Shown: positions 44,129-53,694, counted from the first letter of the stretch. The stretch is DNA of 64,000 bases from Gemmatimonadales bacterium UBA2982 (GCA_002347035.1 DEAM01000001.1:1-64000), one strand, 5' to 3'. The notes: a model not told the origin generated them from the sequence alone. Made by a program: numbers and translations.

Positions 44129-45961
44129 ATGAGCACCGATACGGCAGTGCTGCCCATGAATCAAGATCAAACGTACCCGCCACTTCGAGTAGGCCTTGCA
44201 CAATTCAAGCCGGCGAAGGCTGATCTGATACGTAATCTCGACCGCATTAAGGGGATCCTAAAACAGGAATCCAATGGTCTCGATGTGCTCGTCTTCCCTG
44301 AGACGACACTTTCCGGCTATTTCCTCGAGGGTGGTGTTGCTGAAGCCTCAGTTACCATTGAGGGCTTGACCGACTCCTTGGGAGAACCCCCTCAAAATGC
44401 ACCAGATCTTGTCCTCGGGTTCTACGAGCGTGGCCGCCGCAATTTCTATAACAGCGTGGCTTATATTGAGGCTGGCGAAGGAGAGTGGTGCGTTCGCCAC
44501 GTTCATCGCAAGATCTTTCTTCCCACCTACGGAGTGTTTGACGAAGCTCGGTTTGTAGAGCCAGGCAAGGATGTGCGAGCCTTCGATACACGATTTGGGC
44601 GTATTGGCATGCTTATCTGCGAAGAGGCCTGGCACTCTCTCCCTGCCATGATCCTAGCATTGGATGGAGCGGAAGTAATACTGGTGATGAGCGCATCTCC
44701 TGCCAGAGACTTTGCCCCATCCCCTGGAGGGTTGCCGTCGAACCTTGACCGATGGGACCGAATCGCTCCTGTAATCGCTATGGAGCACGGTATATTTGTT
44801 GCCGTTGCTCAGCTTGCTGGATCCGAGGGGGGGAAGCTGTTTCCAGGAGGCTCCATAGTCGTAGGACCCGACGGAAGCGTCCTGGCTCGAGGACCACTCA
44901 TGGATGAGGCGATCACTCGGGCCAGTCTAGAGGCATCAGCGATCAACCGAGTCAGGATCAGTTCACCTCTCCTGTCCAATCTCAAACAAGCCTTGCCTCA
45001 TCTTCAGGTTTCTCTTGATCGAGTTTCTCGACGAGATGCTTATGGTAAAACCCCTGAGGAACCAGAGGCTGATAACGATGACACGTGGCCTAACTTGATG
45101 GGTGGTGGTGACACTCCGTCAGACCACGAAGGTTTGCATGATCCTTCCGCACTCGAAATCGATCACGACCTAGTAGAGCGAACGCTCGTTGAGTTTATAC
45201 GTGATGAGGTTCAGCGACGGAGAGGGTTCAATAAAGTTGTAGTTGGCGTCTCTGGCGGCGTTGATTCCGCAGTGTCGCTTTTCCTAGCATGCAAAGCCCT
45301 TGGGAAGGAGAATGTGCACGGATTCCGCTTGCCATACAGGGAGTCCAGTAAAGAAAGCTTAGAACACGGTCAGCTTTTACTTGAGGCCACGGGAGTTCAC
45401 GCTCATACGATTGACATTAGTGATCCCCTAGACCGCTACGTAGAGAAATACGAGGAAGACCTTTCTCCGCTCAGAAAAGGGAATTTGATGGCCCGTCTGC
45501 GCGCAATAATTCTCTTCGATCAATCTGCTAAGTTGGATGCCCTACCTCTTGGAACTGGGAATAAGAGTGAACGGCTATTGGGTTATTTCACCTGGCACGC
45601 AGATGACTCACCACCAATCAATCCATTGGGCGATCTCTTCAAGACTCAAGTTTGGGGTCTCGCTAGGCATCTAGGGATTCCAGATGTGATCATCGATAAG
45701 CCAGCTACCGCTGACCTCGTGCAGGGCGTGACAGATGAAGATGAAATAGGAGTATCGTATCAGGAAGCTGATCCTATCCTTCATTGGCTCTTACACGAAT
45801 ACCGCCCCGAGGCGCTAGTCCGTATGGGTTTCTCCAAAGGAGCTGTGGATCTGGTACAACGTCGTCTTCAGTCGACGCACTGGAAACGCGAACTACCTAC
45901 GGTGGCAGTCCTCTCTTCCAGCGCAATCGGAGAATTCTACCTACGACCCGTAGATTTTTAG
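44129..45961 (+). CDS. nadE: Glutamine-dependent NAD synthetase
   Basis: Amidates nicotinic acid adenine dinucleotide to NAD. The N-terminal nitrilase domain supplies ammonia from glutamine: Glu58 (FPETT), Lys128 (HRKIFLP) and Cys164 (ICEEAWH). The C-terminal synthase domain has the ATP P-loop SGGVDS (375-380) and LGTGNKSERLLGY. Total 610 residues, in range for the two-domain type. It is divergent from the protease gene. Confidence 0.94.
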   Translation: MSTDTAVLPMNQDQTYPPLRVGLAQFKPAKADLIRNLDRIKGILKQESNGLDVLVFPETTLSGYFLEGGVAEASVTIEGLTDSLGEPPQNAPDLVLGFYERGRRNFYNSVAYIEAGEGEWCVRHVHRKIFLPTYGVFDEARFVEPGKDVRAFDTRFGRIGMLICEEAWHSLPAMILALDGAEVILVMSASPARDFAPSPGGLPSNLDRWDRIAPVIAMEHGIFVAVAQLAGSEGGKLFPGGSIVVGPDGSVLARGPLMDEAITRASLEASAINRVRISSPLLSNLKQALPHLQVSLDRVSRRDAYGKTPEEPEADNDDTWPNLMGGGDTPSDHEGLHDPSALEIDHDLVERTLVEFIRDEVQRRRGFNKVVVGVSGGVDSAVSLFLACKALGKENVHGFRLPYRESSKESLEHGQLLLEATGVHAHTIDISDPLDRYVEKYEEDLSPLRKGNLMARLRAIILFDQSAKLDALPLGTGNKSERLLGYFTWHADDSPPINPLGDLFKTQVWGLARHLGIPDVIIDKPATADLVQGVTDEDEIGVSYQEADPILHWLLHEYRPEALVRMGFSKGAVDLVQRRLQSTHWKRELPTVAVLSSSAIGEFYLRPVDF

Positions 45962-46069
45962 CCGGGCGAGGTTCGTGAGGGCCATGGTACCCCAAGGACC
46001 ATCGTATCGCATTGGTCCGCAAGAGCACCTGAGTTACTTTGGGCCCTTATTCAGCCAGCCAAGGTCGGC

Positions 46070-46648
46070 ATGCTGCTCGTAATCGATAACTACGACTCCT
46101 TCACGTTCAATCTCGTGCAGTTCTTAGGAGAACTCGGAGTAAATCCAGTGGTGGTGCGGAATGACGAGCATAGTGTGGATGAGCTATGCGAAATGAAAGT
46201 CGGTCGAGTAGTCGTTTCCCCTGGTCCGTGCACGCCAAGAGAAGCTGGGGTGAGTGTAGAGGCCTTTAAGAAGATTGGGGGGCAGGGTGTACCGATGCTC
46301 GGGGTTTGCTTGGGCCACCAGAGCCTTGGGGAAGCTTTTGGGGGACAGACAGTCTTGGCCAATAGGATCATGCACGGCAAGACCGGACCCGTGCGCCACG
46401 AAGGAGCCGGAATCTTCAAGGGAATCCCATCACCGTTTTCTGTGGCTCGGTACCACTCACTGGTAACGGACGAGGAAGCATTGCCAGATGCGCTCGAGCC
46501 GGTTGCCTGGAGTTGTGACCCTGCCGATGAAGGTGAGGTGCAGGCTATGCGGCATCGGGAACTACCACTCTGGGGAGTTCAGTTCCATCCTGAGTCATTT
46601 TTTAGCGAACACGGAAAGCTCTTGCTTGGGAACTTCCTTGAGCTTTAA
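46070..46648 (+). CDS. Anthranilate/aminodeoxychorismate synthase component II
   Basis: Class I glutamine amidotransferase of 192 residues that feeds ammonia to TrpE or PabB. The nucleophile is Cys80 (GVCLGHQ), with His in VQFHPES. The start MLLVIDNYDSFTFNLVQ is typical of TrpG/PabA. No synthase component I is nearby, so trpG and pabA cannot be told apart. It lies about 110 bases after nadE. Confidence 0.93.
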   Translation: MLLVIDNYDSFTFNLVQFLGELGVNPVVVRNDEHSVDELCEMKVGRVVVSPGPCTPREAGVSVEAFKKIGGQGVPMLGVCLGHQSLGEAFGGQTVLANRIMHGKTGPVRHEGAGIFKGIPSPFSVARYHSLVTDEEALPDALEPVAWSCDPADEGEVQAMRHRELPLWGVQFHPESFFSEHGKLLLGNFLEL

Positions 46649-46692
46649 GCGCCTACGTGACTGAGTCTAGGTCGCAGTACCGACATCGGATT

Positions 46693-47808
46693 CTATCTTT
46701 GATTTAGTGATTCTCCGATTTCTCGTTCTCCCGCTCGTGCTCCACTGAGGACTCCTGATAAGGCGTAGTTCCCTTCATGGCAGGAGTATTCATATACCAA
46801 ATCATGCAGGGCTCTGAATGGGACTTCCCCGCTGAAGGGGCGTGTGAATGTTCCAGGGTCGTCGACCGTAAATTCGTAGTTAATAGTGGAGGGGCCTATT
46901 CTAGTGAGACGCTCAGTGATCCTTGCCCTATCGGATGGTGAAAAGCTCGCCCCGCCACCAACGAGCCTCTGTCTGGGATGTATGTTTGTCGTTTCGATAA
47001 CTAACGTCTCGCCTTCCCAATAACCCCAAGAGTTACCCATCCAAGGACGGATATGAGTTGGTAGGGTGTTTTGTGACCCGAGCGGAATGATCCTGGCATC
47101 ATGCACCATCTCAGTCATGATTATCACATGCTCGGGAGTCTGCACGATTGTGTAGTTATTATTGTAGAAGTAGTTCGGCATCATCGGGGGGCCAGCATTG
47201 GAGCCAAATGACATAATGCAACGCTCCGCCAAGGGTCGATTCTCCGGGTTGTCGTATCGCCCGAACTGAGCTTCGAATAACTGACGGTCACGAGCACGGC
47301 GTTGGCCCTCCTCGTTCAACGGTGGCCTACTGCCATCGAAAGGATCGACGATTAGTGAGCTACGATATTCTCCATTGTAGATTGCTACGTTATCGCCTGC
47401 ATCGATGTAAAACTGATTGTAACCCCCTACTGCACCGGCACCCGCATCCCAACGAGCATCACCTGTAAAGGACCCTCCGATAGGAGGTGGGCTTCGATCT
47501 GGATCACTGTCAGCAAGATCGGCCTCTATGAACTCGGCTCTGCCCGTCTCTAGACCCCTGACCTCTTCTTGAGTGAGTAGGGGCTCAACGCCAGGAGGGC
47601 GCACAATCGGAGTGAGCGTAGCGTTGGTCCAGTTGCCCTGTAGATCGGGATGCCCGAATGATGTCATGGGGGTACGCCAGTCACTTGCGTCCTGTTGAGC
47701 GAGAGCAGGAGTGCTCCAAGGCACAAGAGCGAGGGCAACCACGAAAAGCAGTAGTGGTACCCTACCGTAGGCTGCTTTCAGCGAGAGACCTGCTTTTGAC
47801 CGGGGCAT
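46693..47808 (-). CDS. Secreted protein of unknown function with HPDLQGNW motif
   Basis: A 371-residue product with a signal peptide (cut near ALA-QQ, about residue 38). The mature start contains FGHPDLQGNWTNATLTP, a pattern I associate with a large uncharacterised secreted family common in Acidobacteria-like and marine genomes. Tryptophan- and tyrosine-rich strands (GNSWGYWEGETLVIETTN) suggest a beta-rich fold. No catalytic motif is recognised. ATG 47808 is used. It converges with the amidotransferase gene and diverges from the GrpB-family gene. Confidence 0.82.
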   Translation of the reverse strand: MPRSKAGLSLKAAYGRVPLLLFVVALALVPWSTPALAQQDASDWRTPMTSFGHPDLQGNWTNATLTPIVRPPGVEPLLTQEEVRGLETGRAEFIEADLADSDPDRSPPPIGGSFTGDARWDAGAGAVGGYNQFYIDAGDNVAIYNGEYRSSLIVDPFDGSRPPLNEEGQRRARDRQLFEAQFGRYDNPENRPLAERCIMSFGSNAGPPMMPNYFYNNNYTIVQTPEHVIIMTEMVHDARIIPLGSQNTLPTHIRPWMGNSWGYWEGETLVIETTNIHPRQRLVGGGASFSPSDRARITERLTRIGPSTINYEFTVDDPGTFTRPFSGEVPFRALHDLVYEYSCHEGNYALSGVLSGARAGEREIGESLNQR

Positions 47809-47857
47809 TGTAGACTCCTCGGAGAACTGGATCTGCGAACAGGGCTAAAGTTAATGT

Positions 47858-47899
47858 ATCCTCTACTGGGCGCACTTCTGTGCTCCATGATAAGAGGAT
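47858..47899. repeat. Inverted repeat in the divergent promoter region
   Basis: ATCCTCT (47858-47864) and AGAGGAT (47893-47899) are exact inverted copies enclosing a small GCAC-ttct-GTGC hairpin (47872-47883). It lies between the secreted unknown and the GrpB-family gene, where regulators of both would bind. Confidence 0.4.
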
Positions 47900-47983
47900 C
47901 TGACGTTCGAGTGCCGATAGCGGTACCTAAGGCACGACCTGACCTGAGAACAACATGACACATCTGACCCTTCGGTAAAGCAA

Positions 47984-48550
47984 GTGAGATCTCAGAAAAA
48001 GGGGCTTGGGTTAAATCGGACTACGGTCCAACTGACAGCCTACAATCCTGCTTGGTTAGATGAGGGAAGGAGGATGATCACGCGGCTTGCTGAGTTGACA
48101 GGCCTGCCTCCTGACAGGATCCAGCATGTCGGTAGCACTGCGGTACCCCACCTAAGCGCAAAGCCTATTCTTGATTTTGATCTTGGTCTCAAGCCCAACG
48201 AAGACCGTAAGGCACTGGTATTGGCTCTGATCGAAGCGGGGTTTATTGATCGAGGGACAGGAACTACCGGGATTGCGCGCCTCCTTGTCTGGGAGCCTCA
48301 TCTCCACACCTCTACAGTCCATCTCCATCTTGTCACGTACCGGTCGATACGCTGGGAGTGTGACATTGCGTTCCGAGATGCGCTTCGAACGGACCATGCC
48401 CTACGGAAAAGCTATTTCTGTTTGAAGGCGAAGCTAGCTAAGCGGTTTCCAACGAACCGCAGTGCATATCGAGAAGGTAAGGCCAAGTTCATTGCGAATG
48501 CCCTATACCGGATTAAAGCAACAGACTGGCCTATGAATGGCCTTAGCTAG
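47984..48550 (+). CDS. GrpB (UPF0157) family protein
   Basis: The 188-residue product has the GrpB pattern: YNPAWLDEGRRM, QHVGSTAVPHLSAKPILDFDL and HLHLVTYRSIRWE. The fold is nucleotidyltransferase-like, with GST near residue 46 and DFDL near 62 as the active-site pair. The biological role is not established. GTG start. It stands alone between spacers. Confidence 0.85.
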   Translation: MRSQKKGLGLNRTTVQLTAYNPAWLDEGRRMITRLAELTGLPPDRIQHVGSTAVPHLSAKPILDFDLGLKPNEDRKALVLALIEAGFIDRGTGTTGIARLLVWEPHLHTSTVHLHLVTYRSIRWECDIAFRDALRTDHALRKSYFCLKAKLAKRFPTNRSAYREGKAKFIANALYRIKATDWPMNGLS

Positions 48551-48579
48551 TTCGCTTAAATAATAGTGTTGACGGAGCA

Positions 48580-48629
48580 CCAGAGAGGGACGAAGGCCTA
48601 ACCTCTAGCTTGACCACTAGAGTCTCTGG
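48580..48629. terminator. Nested inverted repeats after the GrpB-family gene
   Basis: CCAGAGA (48580-48586) pairs with TCTCTGG (48623-48629), and inside it CTCTAG (48603-48608) pairs with CTAGAG (48617-48622) around an 8-base loop. The two right arms are contiguous. No T-tract follows, so it may be an RNA element or processing site rather than an intrinsic terminator. Confidence 0.4.
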
Positions 48630-48703
48630 CGGCAGAATCGCGAGAGTTATGAAGTGTGGAGCGAATCCGATTGCCTGCGTAAGACTCAGGAGAGGACATT
48701 GCT

Positions 48704-49243
48704 ATGAGTATGACGGAAGACGCATCTAGTTCGGGCGTATGGGGTCGACGTATTGCCCTCATCGCCGGAGTCCTGGCGCTAGCCTGTTCTACGGCTTTCG
48801 TATCTTGGTCTCTAGCTTGCCCATGTGAGAGATCGCCTGGGGGTTACCTATTCGGAGACGCCCCCGACGGGCTTGTGACGAACTGGTCCTTTGTTAACGA
48901 TGTGCCACTTTGCCAGATCCAGGTGAGGAGGCTGATGGTGCCCTACTCAATCAACCTTAATTGCATGTCCCCAGAGGACGGTGGCCTCTACCTGAGTTGT
49001 AGCTTCTGTGACAACAAACTTTGGAGCGGCCTGGTGGTAGATGATGGCGACATCCGTATCCGACTGAATGACGTGGTGTACCCCGTGAATGCTACCCGAG
49101 TGACGAACCCCAACGAACTCGATCGTGCTTGGGATGCACGAGTTATCAAACTCCAAACACATAACAGTGAAGTAAACCCAGCAGTCCCTATAGGCACGCC
49201 CAGACCTGACCGTTGGTGGTCGTTTCGCCTCGAATCGCGTTAG
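48704..49243 (+). CDS. Cys-rich membrane-anchored protein of unknown function
   Basis: The 179-residue product has one N-terminal hydrophobic helix (about 17-38). Seven cysteines follow or flank it: 28, 39, 41, 70, 87, 99 and 102, including CPC and CSFC. The remainder is a polar beta-rich domain with paired Trp. Cys28 could be lipidated, but the lipobox is poor. I recall similar uncharacterised proteins in marine proteobacteria, without a function. Pairs of close cysteines outside the membrane suggest disulfides or metal binding; this is inference. Confidence 0.75.
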   Translation: MSMTEDASSSGVWGRRIALIAGVLALACSTAFVSWSLACPCERSPGGYLFGDAPDGLVTNWSFVNDVPLCQIQVRRLMVPYSINLNCMSPEDGGLYLSCSFCDNKLWSGLVVDDGDIRIRLNDVVYPVNATRVTNPNELDRAWDARVIKLQTHNSEVNPAVPIGTPRPDRWWSFRLESR

Positions 49244-49291
49244 GGAATATCAGTCAGATACAAAGTGGTCGCATAAACTCCTGGAGCACCG

Positions 49292-49702
49292 ATGACGCTA
49301 CAGCACAAGGCTAATCAAAAGTCGCTAGACATTATCCTCCGACATTTCGAATCCCCGGATGAGACCCGTGAGTTTCCAAGGGGGCGCTTCGACACAGTCA
49401 CTATTGGTGACACTGTCCTTGGAAGGGCGTCCTATGAACCAGGCTGGAAGTGGTCGGTCGATGTCGGACCTGCCATAGGTGAGGCCTATTGCAGCGTGGA
49501 GCATCTAGGCCTCGTGCTAGCAGGTCATGCGACAGCAGCATTCCAGGACGGTCGAGTCTATGACCTTACCGAGGGGACCATATTTTACATTCCACCGGAG
49601 CCACATGACTCATGGGTTGTGGGAGATCAACCCTACGTGTCACTCCATTTCCTTGGGGCTGGGTCATACGCCCGCGAGGCAAGGATCAATACTAACGACT
49701 GA
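49292..49702 (+). CDS. Cupin-domain protein
   Basis: A 136-residue single-domain cupin. The two motifs are EHLGLVLAGHATAAFQDGRVYDL and GTIFYIPPEPHDSWVVGD, with likely metal ligands among Glu, His71-76 and His108. Substrate and reaction are not identifiable. ATG start; stands 48 bases after the Cys-rich gene. Confidence 0.8.
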   Translation: MTLQHKANQKSLDIILRHFESPDETREFPRGRFDTVTIGDTVLGRASYEPGWKWSVDVGPAIGEAYCSVEHLGLVLAGHATAAFQDGRVYDLTEGTIFYIPPEPHDSWVVGDQPYVSLHFLGAGSYAREARINTND

Positions 49703-49856
49703 GTTAGTGGAGTCAGAAGGGGTTCCTGCTGATTGTCACATGGCAGGCGGAGAGATATCTGGGTATTTCCGGTTGACCCTCACGCCAGGATTTCGGTAGC
49801 TTTCCAGGCGTGGATTCAGTGACTGATTCGCGCCGCTTTGGCATAGGACGAATATT

Positions 49857-50633
49857 TTGAGCGCCCGGGTTCTCGGAATTGTTCCGGCCCGGTTAGCGTC
49901 GAGTCGACTCCCCAACAAACCGCTCTATCCTATTCTAGGCAAACCATTGATTGAATGGGTTTGGCGAAGGGTGGAGACCATGTCCATCCTCGACCATGCG
50001 GTGGTCGCCACTGACTCAGAGGAAGTGGCAACCGTCTGCAAGCGCTTGGGGGCTCCAGTGGAGATGACAGCAGTAGATCATCCATCTGGAACTGATCGTG
50101 TTGCGGAAGTAGCCAACCGTGCTGAGTATGACGGGTACCCCTACATTGCCAATGTACAGGGGGATGAACCGCTCCTTCGGGAGACACACTTGTTAGCGGC
50201 CATAGACTTAGTACGAGACGAGGGCTGGGACATTGGGACATGTGCAACCCCTATAATGACTGACGATACTCGCACTGATACATCGGTAGTAAAGGTGGCA
50301 CGTGCGGCTAGTGGAAGAGCTCTCTATTTCTCCCGCGCACCGATCCCCTTTATGCGCGACAAGAAGCCAACTGAAGGCGACTTGGAACGTGAGCCGTTTC
50401 TGAGACATGTCGGAATATACGCTTATACTCGCGATGCCTTGCACAATTGGGTGGCACTAGCCCCATCGCAGCTCGAGCAGACGGAAGACCTTGAGCAATT
50501 GAGGCCTATCGAGGCTGGATTACGCATCGGCATCGCTGTCGTAGGTTCGGCGGATCCAGGAGTCGATACGCCTGCAGATGTGTTAAGAATGGAGGAGAAG
50601 CTCAATCCACAACGGGCAACCACATTGGTCTGA
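49857..50633 (+). CDS. kdsB: 3-deoxy-manno-octulosonate cytidylyltransferase
   Basis: Activates KDO as CMP-KDO for LPS core synthesis. The 258-residue product has GIVPARLASSRLPNKPL (7-23) at the nucleotide site and NVQGDEPL for metal binding. TTG start with GGAC upstream; no ATG lies in a suitable place. First gene of the kds/lpt run, after a 154-base gap with no other feature seen. Confidence 0.94.
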   Translation: MSARVLGIVPARLASSRLPNKPLYPILGKPLIEWVWRRVETMSILDHAVVATDSEEVATVCKRLGAPVEMTAVDHPSGTDRVAEVANRAEYDGYPYIANVQGDEPLLRETHLLAAIDLVRDEGWDIGTCATPIMTDDTRTDTSVVKVARAASGRALYFSRAPIPFMRDKKPTEGDLEREPFLRHVGIYAYTRDALHNWVALAPSQLEQTEDLEQLRPIEAGLRIGIAVVGSADPGVDTPADVLRMEEKLNPQRATTLV

Positions 50634-50639
50634 GAAAAC

Positions 50640-52298
50640 ATGAACGATCAACGCGAAATACCCACCAAGTACATTTTCGTGACCGGGGGTGTGGTGTCTT
50701 CTCTAGGTAAGGGAATAGCTGCTGCCTCTATAGGACGGTTATTGCAGGAGCGTGGCTTAAAAGTCACGCTGCAAAAATTTGATCCATACATCAATGTTGA
50801 TCCCGGTACGATGTCGCCATTTCAGCATGGGGAAGTGTTCGTAACCGATGATGGGGCCGAAACAGACTTAGACCTAGGTCACTACGAGCGTTTCATCGAC
50901 AAGTCGCTGTCGCAGGCAAATAACATTACAACGGGTCGCATATACCAAAGCGTAATCAACAAGGAACGGCGTGGTGATTATCTGGGATCAACGGTTCAGG
51001 TGATTCCGCATATCACCGATGAAATCAAGGAGGCCATCCGTCGGCTTGCACCGGAGAACGACGTTGTCATAACAGAGATTGGAGGGACTGTCGGTGACAT
51101 AGAATCACTGCCATTCCTGGAAGCGATCCGGCAATTCAGACAGGAAGTGGGTAGAGATAACGCAATCTTTGTACACCTAACACTCATTCCTTATCTGTCC
51201 GCGGCTGGGGAGTTGAAGACCAAACCAACACAACACTCAGTTCGTGAGTTGATGGAGATCGGTATACAACCGCACGTTCTGATTTGTCGGTCTGAAAAAC
51301 CTTTGTCGGAGGAGATCAAGAAGAAGATCGCTCTCTTCACAAACGTAGATCTCGATGGTGTGATCGAATCGAAAGACCTTGAAACCATTTATCAGGTGCC
51401 ATTAAGCCTGAAGGAACAGCGGCTCGACGACTTTATCCTGGCCCGACTTGGGTTAGACATGCCCCAGCCTCATCTAGGGGCCTGGGAAAAGATGGTCCAG
51501 CGAGTTTTGCATCCATCAGCTGGACAAGCCCGGATAGCCGTCGTGGGGAAATACACCTCACTTGTCGACTCGTATAAGTCGATCCAGGAAGCACTGATCC
51601 ACGGTGGAATCGCAAACGATGTTAAGGTGAACACAGAATGGCTGTCTTCAGAACATTTTGACGAAAAACAGGCGATCGAGTCACTAACTGAGTACGATGG
51701 CCTTCTCATCCCTGGAGGATTTGGACCCCGTGGTGTGGAGGGCATGCTTGAAGCCATTCGGTGGGCTAGAGAGAACCAAATGCCATTTTTCGGAATTTGT
51801 TTAGGATTGCAGTGTGCGGTTATAGAGTTCGCCCGCAACGTGTGCGGCCTAGAGGAATCGCATTCTTCAGAGTTCGCGGAGGGTTCTGCCGACCCCGTAA
51901 TCTGCCTTTTAGACTCACAGCTCCAAGTGACTAGTAAGGGTGGGACGATGCGCCTTGGAGCTTACCCGTGTGAGCTTGCGAAGGGGACCCGCGGTCGGGA
52001 GATCTACGGTGAATCGGCAATCTCTGAACGCCACCGGCATCGATTCGAAGTGAATAACCACTATCGTGAAACTCTCACAGAGCACGGGCTAACGATCAGT
52101 GGAACCTCACCGGACGGGGCCTTGGTTGAGATGGTTGAAATTACTGATCATCCTTGGTTCATCTCTGGTCAGTTCCATCCTGAACTCAAGAGTCGTCCAA
52201 CACGACCGCACCCGCTGTTTGCTTCCTTCGTCATGGCTGCTGCCCACTATTCGGCAGAGGGAAGCACCCTTAAGGTCACAGAGCCGGTCAGCGCTTAG
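50640..52298 (+). CDS. pyrG: CTP synthase
   Basis: Makes CTP from UTP and glutamine. The N-terminal synthetase domain begins KYIFVTGGVVSSLGKGIAAAS and has the YINVDPGTMSPFQHGEVFV loop; the C-terminal glutaminase has GICLGLQ and QFHPELKSRP. 552 residues. It lies between kdsB and kdsA, whose CMP-KDO step uses its product CTP. Confidence 0.96.
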   Translation: MNDQREIPTKYIFVTGGVVSSLGKGIAAASIGRLLQERGLKVTLQKFDPYINVDPGTMSPFQHGEVFVTDDGAETDLDLGHYERFIDKSLSQANNITTGRIYQSVINKERRGDYLGSTVQVIPHITDEIKEAIRRLAPENDVVITEIGGTVGDIESLPFLEAIRQFRQEVGRDNAIFVHLTLIPYLSAAGELKTKPTQHSVRELMEIGIQPHVLICRSEKPLSEEIKKKIALFTNVDLDGVIESKDLETIYQVPLSLKEQRLDDFILARLGLDMPQPHLGAWEKMVQRVLHPSAGQARIAVVGKYTSLVDSYKSIQEALIHGGIANDVKVNTEWLSSEHFDEKQAIESLTEYDGLLIPGGFGPRGVEGMLEAIRWARENQMPFFGICLGLQCAVIEFARNVCGLEESHSSEFAEGSADPVICLLDSQLQVTSKGGTMRLGAYPCELAKGTRGREIYGESAISERHRHRFEVNNHYRETLTEHGLTISGTSPDGALVEMVEITDHPWFISGQFHPELKSRPTRPHPLFASFVMAAAHYSAEGSTLKVTEPVSA

Positions 52299-52324
52299 GG
52301 CCTTTGCTGAGCCGGGGTCACCAT

Positions 52325-53125
52325 ATGTTCGAGCCCTTTTTTCTCATTGCTGGACCCTGTGTCCTAGAGGGCGATGAGCTGAACCTAACTGTCGCGCGAA
52401 AGCTAGCAGGGTTAAGAGATGAGCTTGGCCTTTCAGTGATTTTCAAATCCTCTTTCGATAAGGCCAATCGGACGCTACTTGAATCTCAGCGGGGACCTGG
52501 ACTTAGAGCGGGGCTTGAACAGCTAAGGGAGATCAAGATCCAGACAGGGCTCCCAGTACTCACTGATATCCATGAACCAAGTCAGGCCGATGTTGCTGCT
52601 GATGTGGTTGACGCACTTCAAATTCCTGCATTCCTTTGCCGGCAGACCGACCTCCTGGTTTCCGCGGCCTCAACGGGGAAGCCCGTGAACGTAAAGAAGG
52701 GTCAATGGATGGCCCCGGAAGAGATAGCTGGGGCAGTAGACAAACTCAGGAAATCAGGAGCTAAGGAAATCGCTGTGACAGAGCGCGGCAGCGTGCATGG
52801 GTATGGCGACCTTGTTGTGGACATGCGGTCCTTTAGCCGTATCCAGTTTAGCACTAATGTGCCAGTGATATTTGACGGCACCCATTCTGTGCAGCGGCCT
52901 GGGCGGACTTCCGGTTCGACCGGTGGCGACCCGGAACACATTCTTACGCTCTCACGAGCAGCGGTAGCTTCAGGATGTGACGGTCTCTTCTTAGAAACTC
53001 ATCCACATCCTGCGACAGCTCCGTCTGATGGCACGAATATGCTTCCGCTGAATGAGCTACGCGGTTTACTCCGAGAAGTGCTGGCAGTGCGCGAAGCGCT
53101 CGGGTCTGGAAAGCCAGGAGATTGA
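52325..53125 (+). CDS. kdsA: 3-deoxy-8-phosphooctulonate synthase
   Basis: Condenses PEP with arabinose 5-phosphate to KDO-8-phosphate. Markers are FLIAGPCVLE, LTDIHEPSQ, LCRQTDLLVSAA and VIFDGTHSVQRPG. The ATG at 52325 has GGGG seven bases upstream and starts at the family's usual place; a TTG at 52304 is the alternative. The metal-independent type is suggested by KKGQWMAPEE, where metal-dependent enzymes differ, but this is not certain. Confidence 0.93.
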   Translation: MFEPFFLIAGPCVLEGDELNLTVARKLAGLRDELGLSVIFKSSFDKANRTLLESQRGPGLRAGLEQLREIKIQTGLPVLTDIHEPSQADVAADVVDALQIPAFLCRQTDLLVSAASTGKPVNVKKGQWMAPEEIAGAVDKLRKSGAKEIAVTERGSVHGYGDLVVDMRSFSRIQFSTNVPVIFDGTHSVQRPGRTSGSTGGDPEHILTLSRAAVASGCDGLFLETHPHPATAPSDGTNMLPLNELRGLLREVLAVREALGSGKPGD

Positions 53126-53127
53126 AT

Positions 53128-53694
53128 GTGAGTGGACAGGAACCCTGTATCCCCCCCGAGCTAGCATCTCGTATCAAGCTTGTGCTCTTCGATGTTGATG
53201 GGGTACTGACGGATGCCGGTATCTACGTGGGTGCCACCAAAACAGGTCAGACCATGGAATTGAAACGCTTCAATCTGCAGGATAATGTCGGAATGAAGAT
53301 GCTTGGGTGGGAAGGACTGCATGTTGCGATGGTTTCAGGGCGTGTATCAAGTGCAACGGCCATTCGTGCTGAAGAACTCGGGATTGAATGCCACCAAGAA
53401 CCAGATGCTTATAAACTGCCTGCGGTAGAAGGAATCCTCTCGAGAGAGAACATCACATGGGATGAAGTCGCCATGCTTGCGGATGATATCCCTGACCTAG
53501 CCGTCCTGAGAAAGGTCGGCCTCCCAGCTGCCGTGGCTAACGCCACTAGGCCAGTCCGGGACATCGCAATCTGGGAATCAGCAAAGACTGGCGGAAATGG
53601 GGCAGTCCGTGAATTCACAGATGCACTCTTGCAGGCCAGAGGTACGTTAAGTGCAGTAGTAGAGAAGTACGTAGCCGATCGCAGTGGGTCGTAA
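53128..53694 (+). CDS. kdsC: KDO 8-phosphate phosphatase (HAD superfamily)
   Basis: Removes the phosphate from KDO-8-P. The 188-residue product has HAD motif I DVDGVLTD (Asp22, Asp24), motif II Ser in MVSGR and motif III/IV ADDIPDL. The GTG at 53128 is spaced eight bases from AGGAG; a TTG at 53122 would be too close. It follows kdsA directly, completing the KDO set. Confidence 0.91.
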   Translation: MSGQEPCIPPELASRIKLVLFDVDGVLTDAGIYVGATKTGQTMELKRFNLQDNVGMKMLGWEGLHVAMVSGRVSSATAIRAEELGIECHQEPDAYKLPAVEGILSRENITWDEVAMLADDIPDLAVLRKVGLPAAVANATRPVRDIAIWESAKTGGNGAVREFTDALLQARGTLSAVVEKYVADRSGS

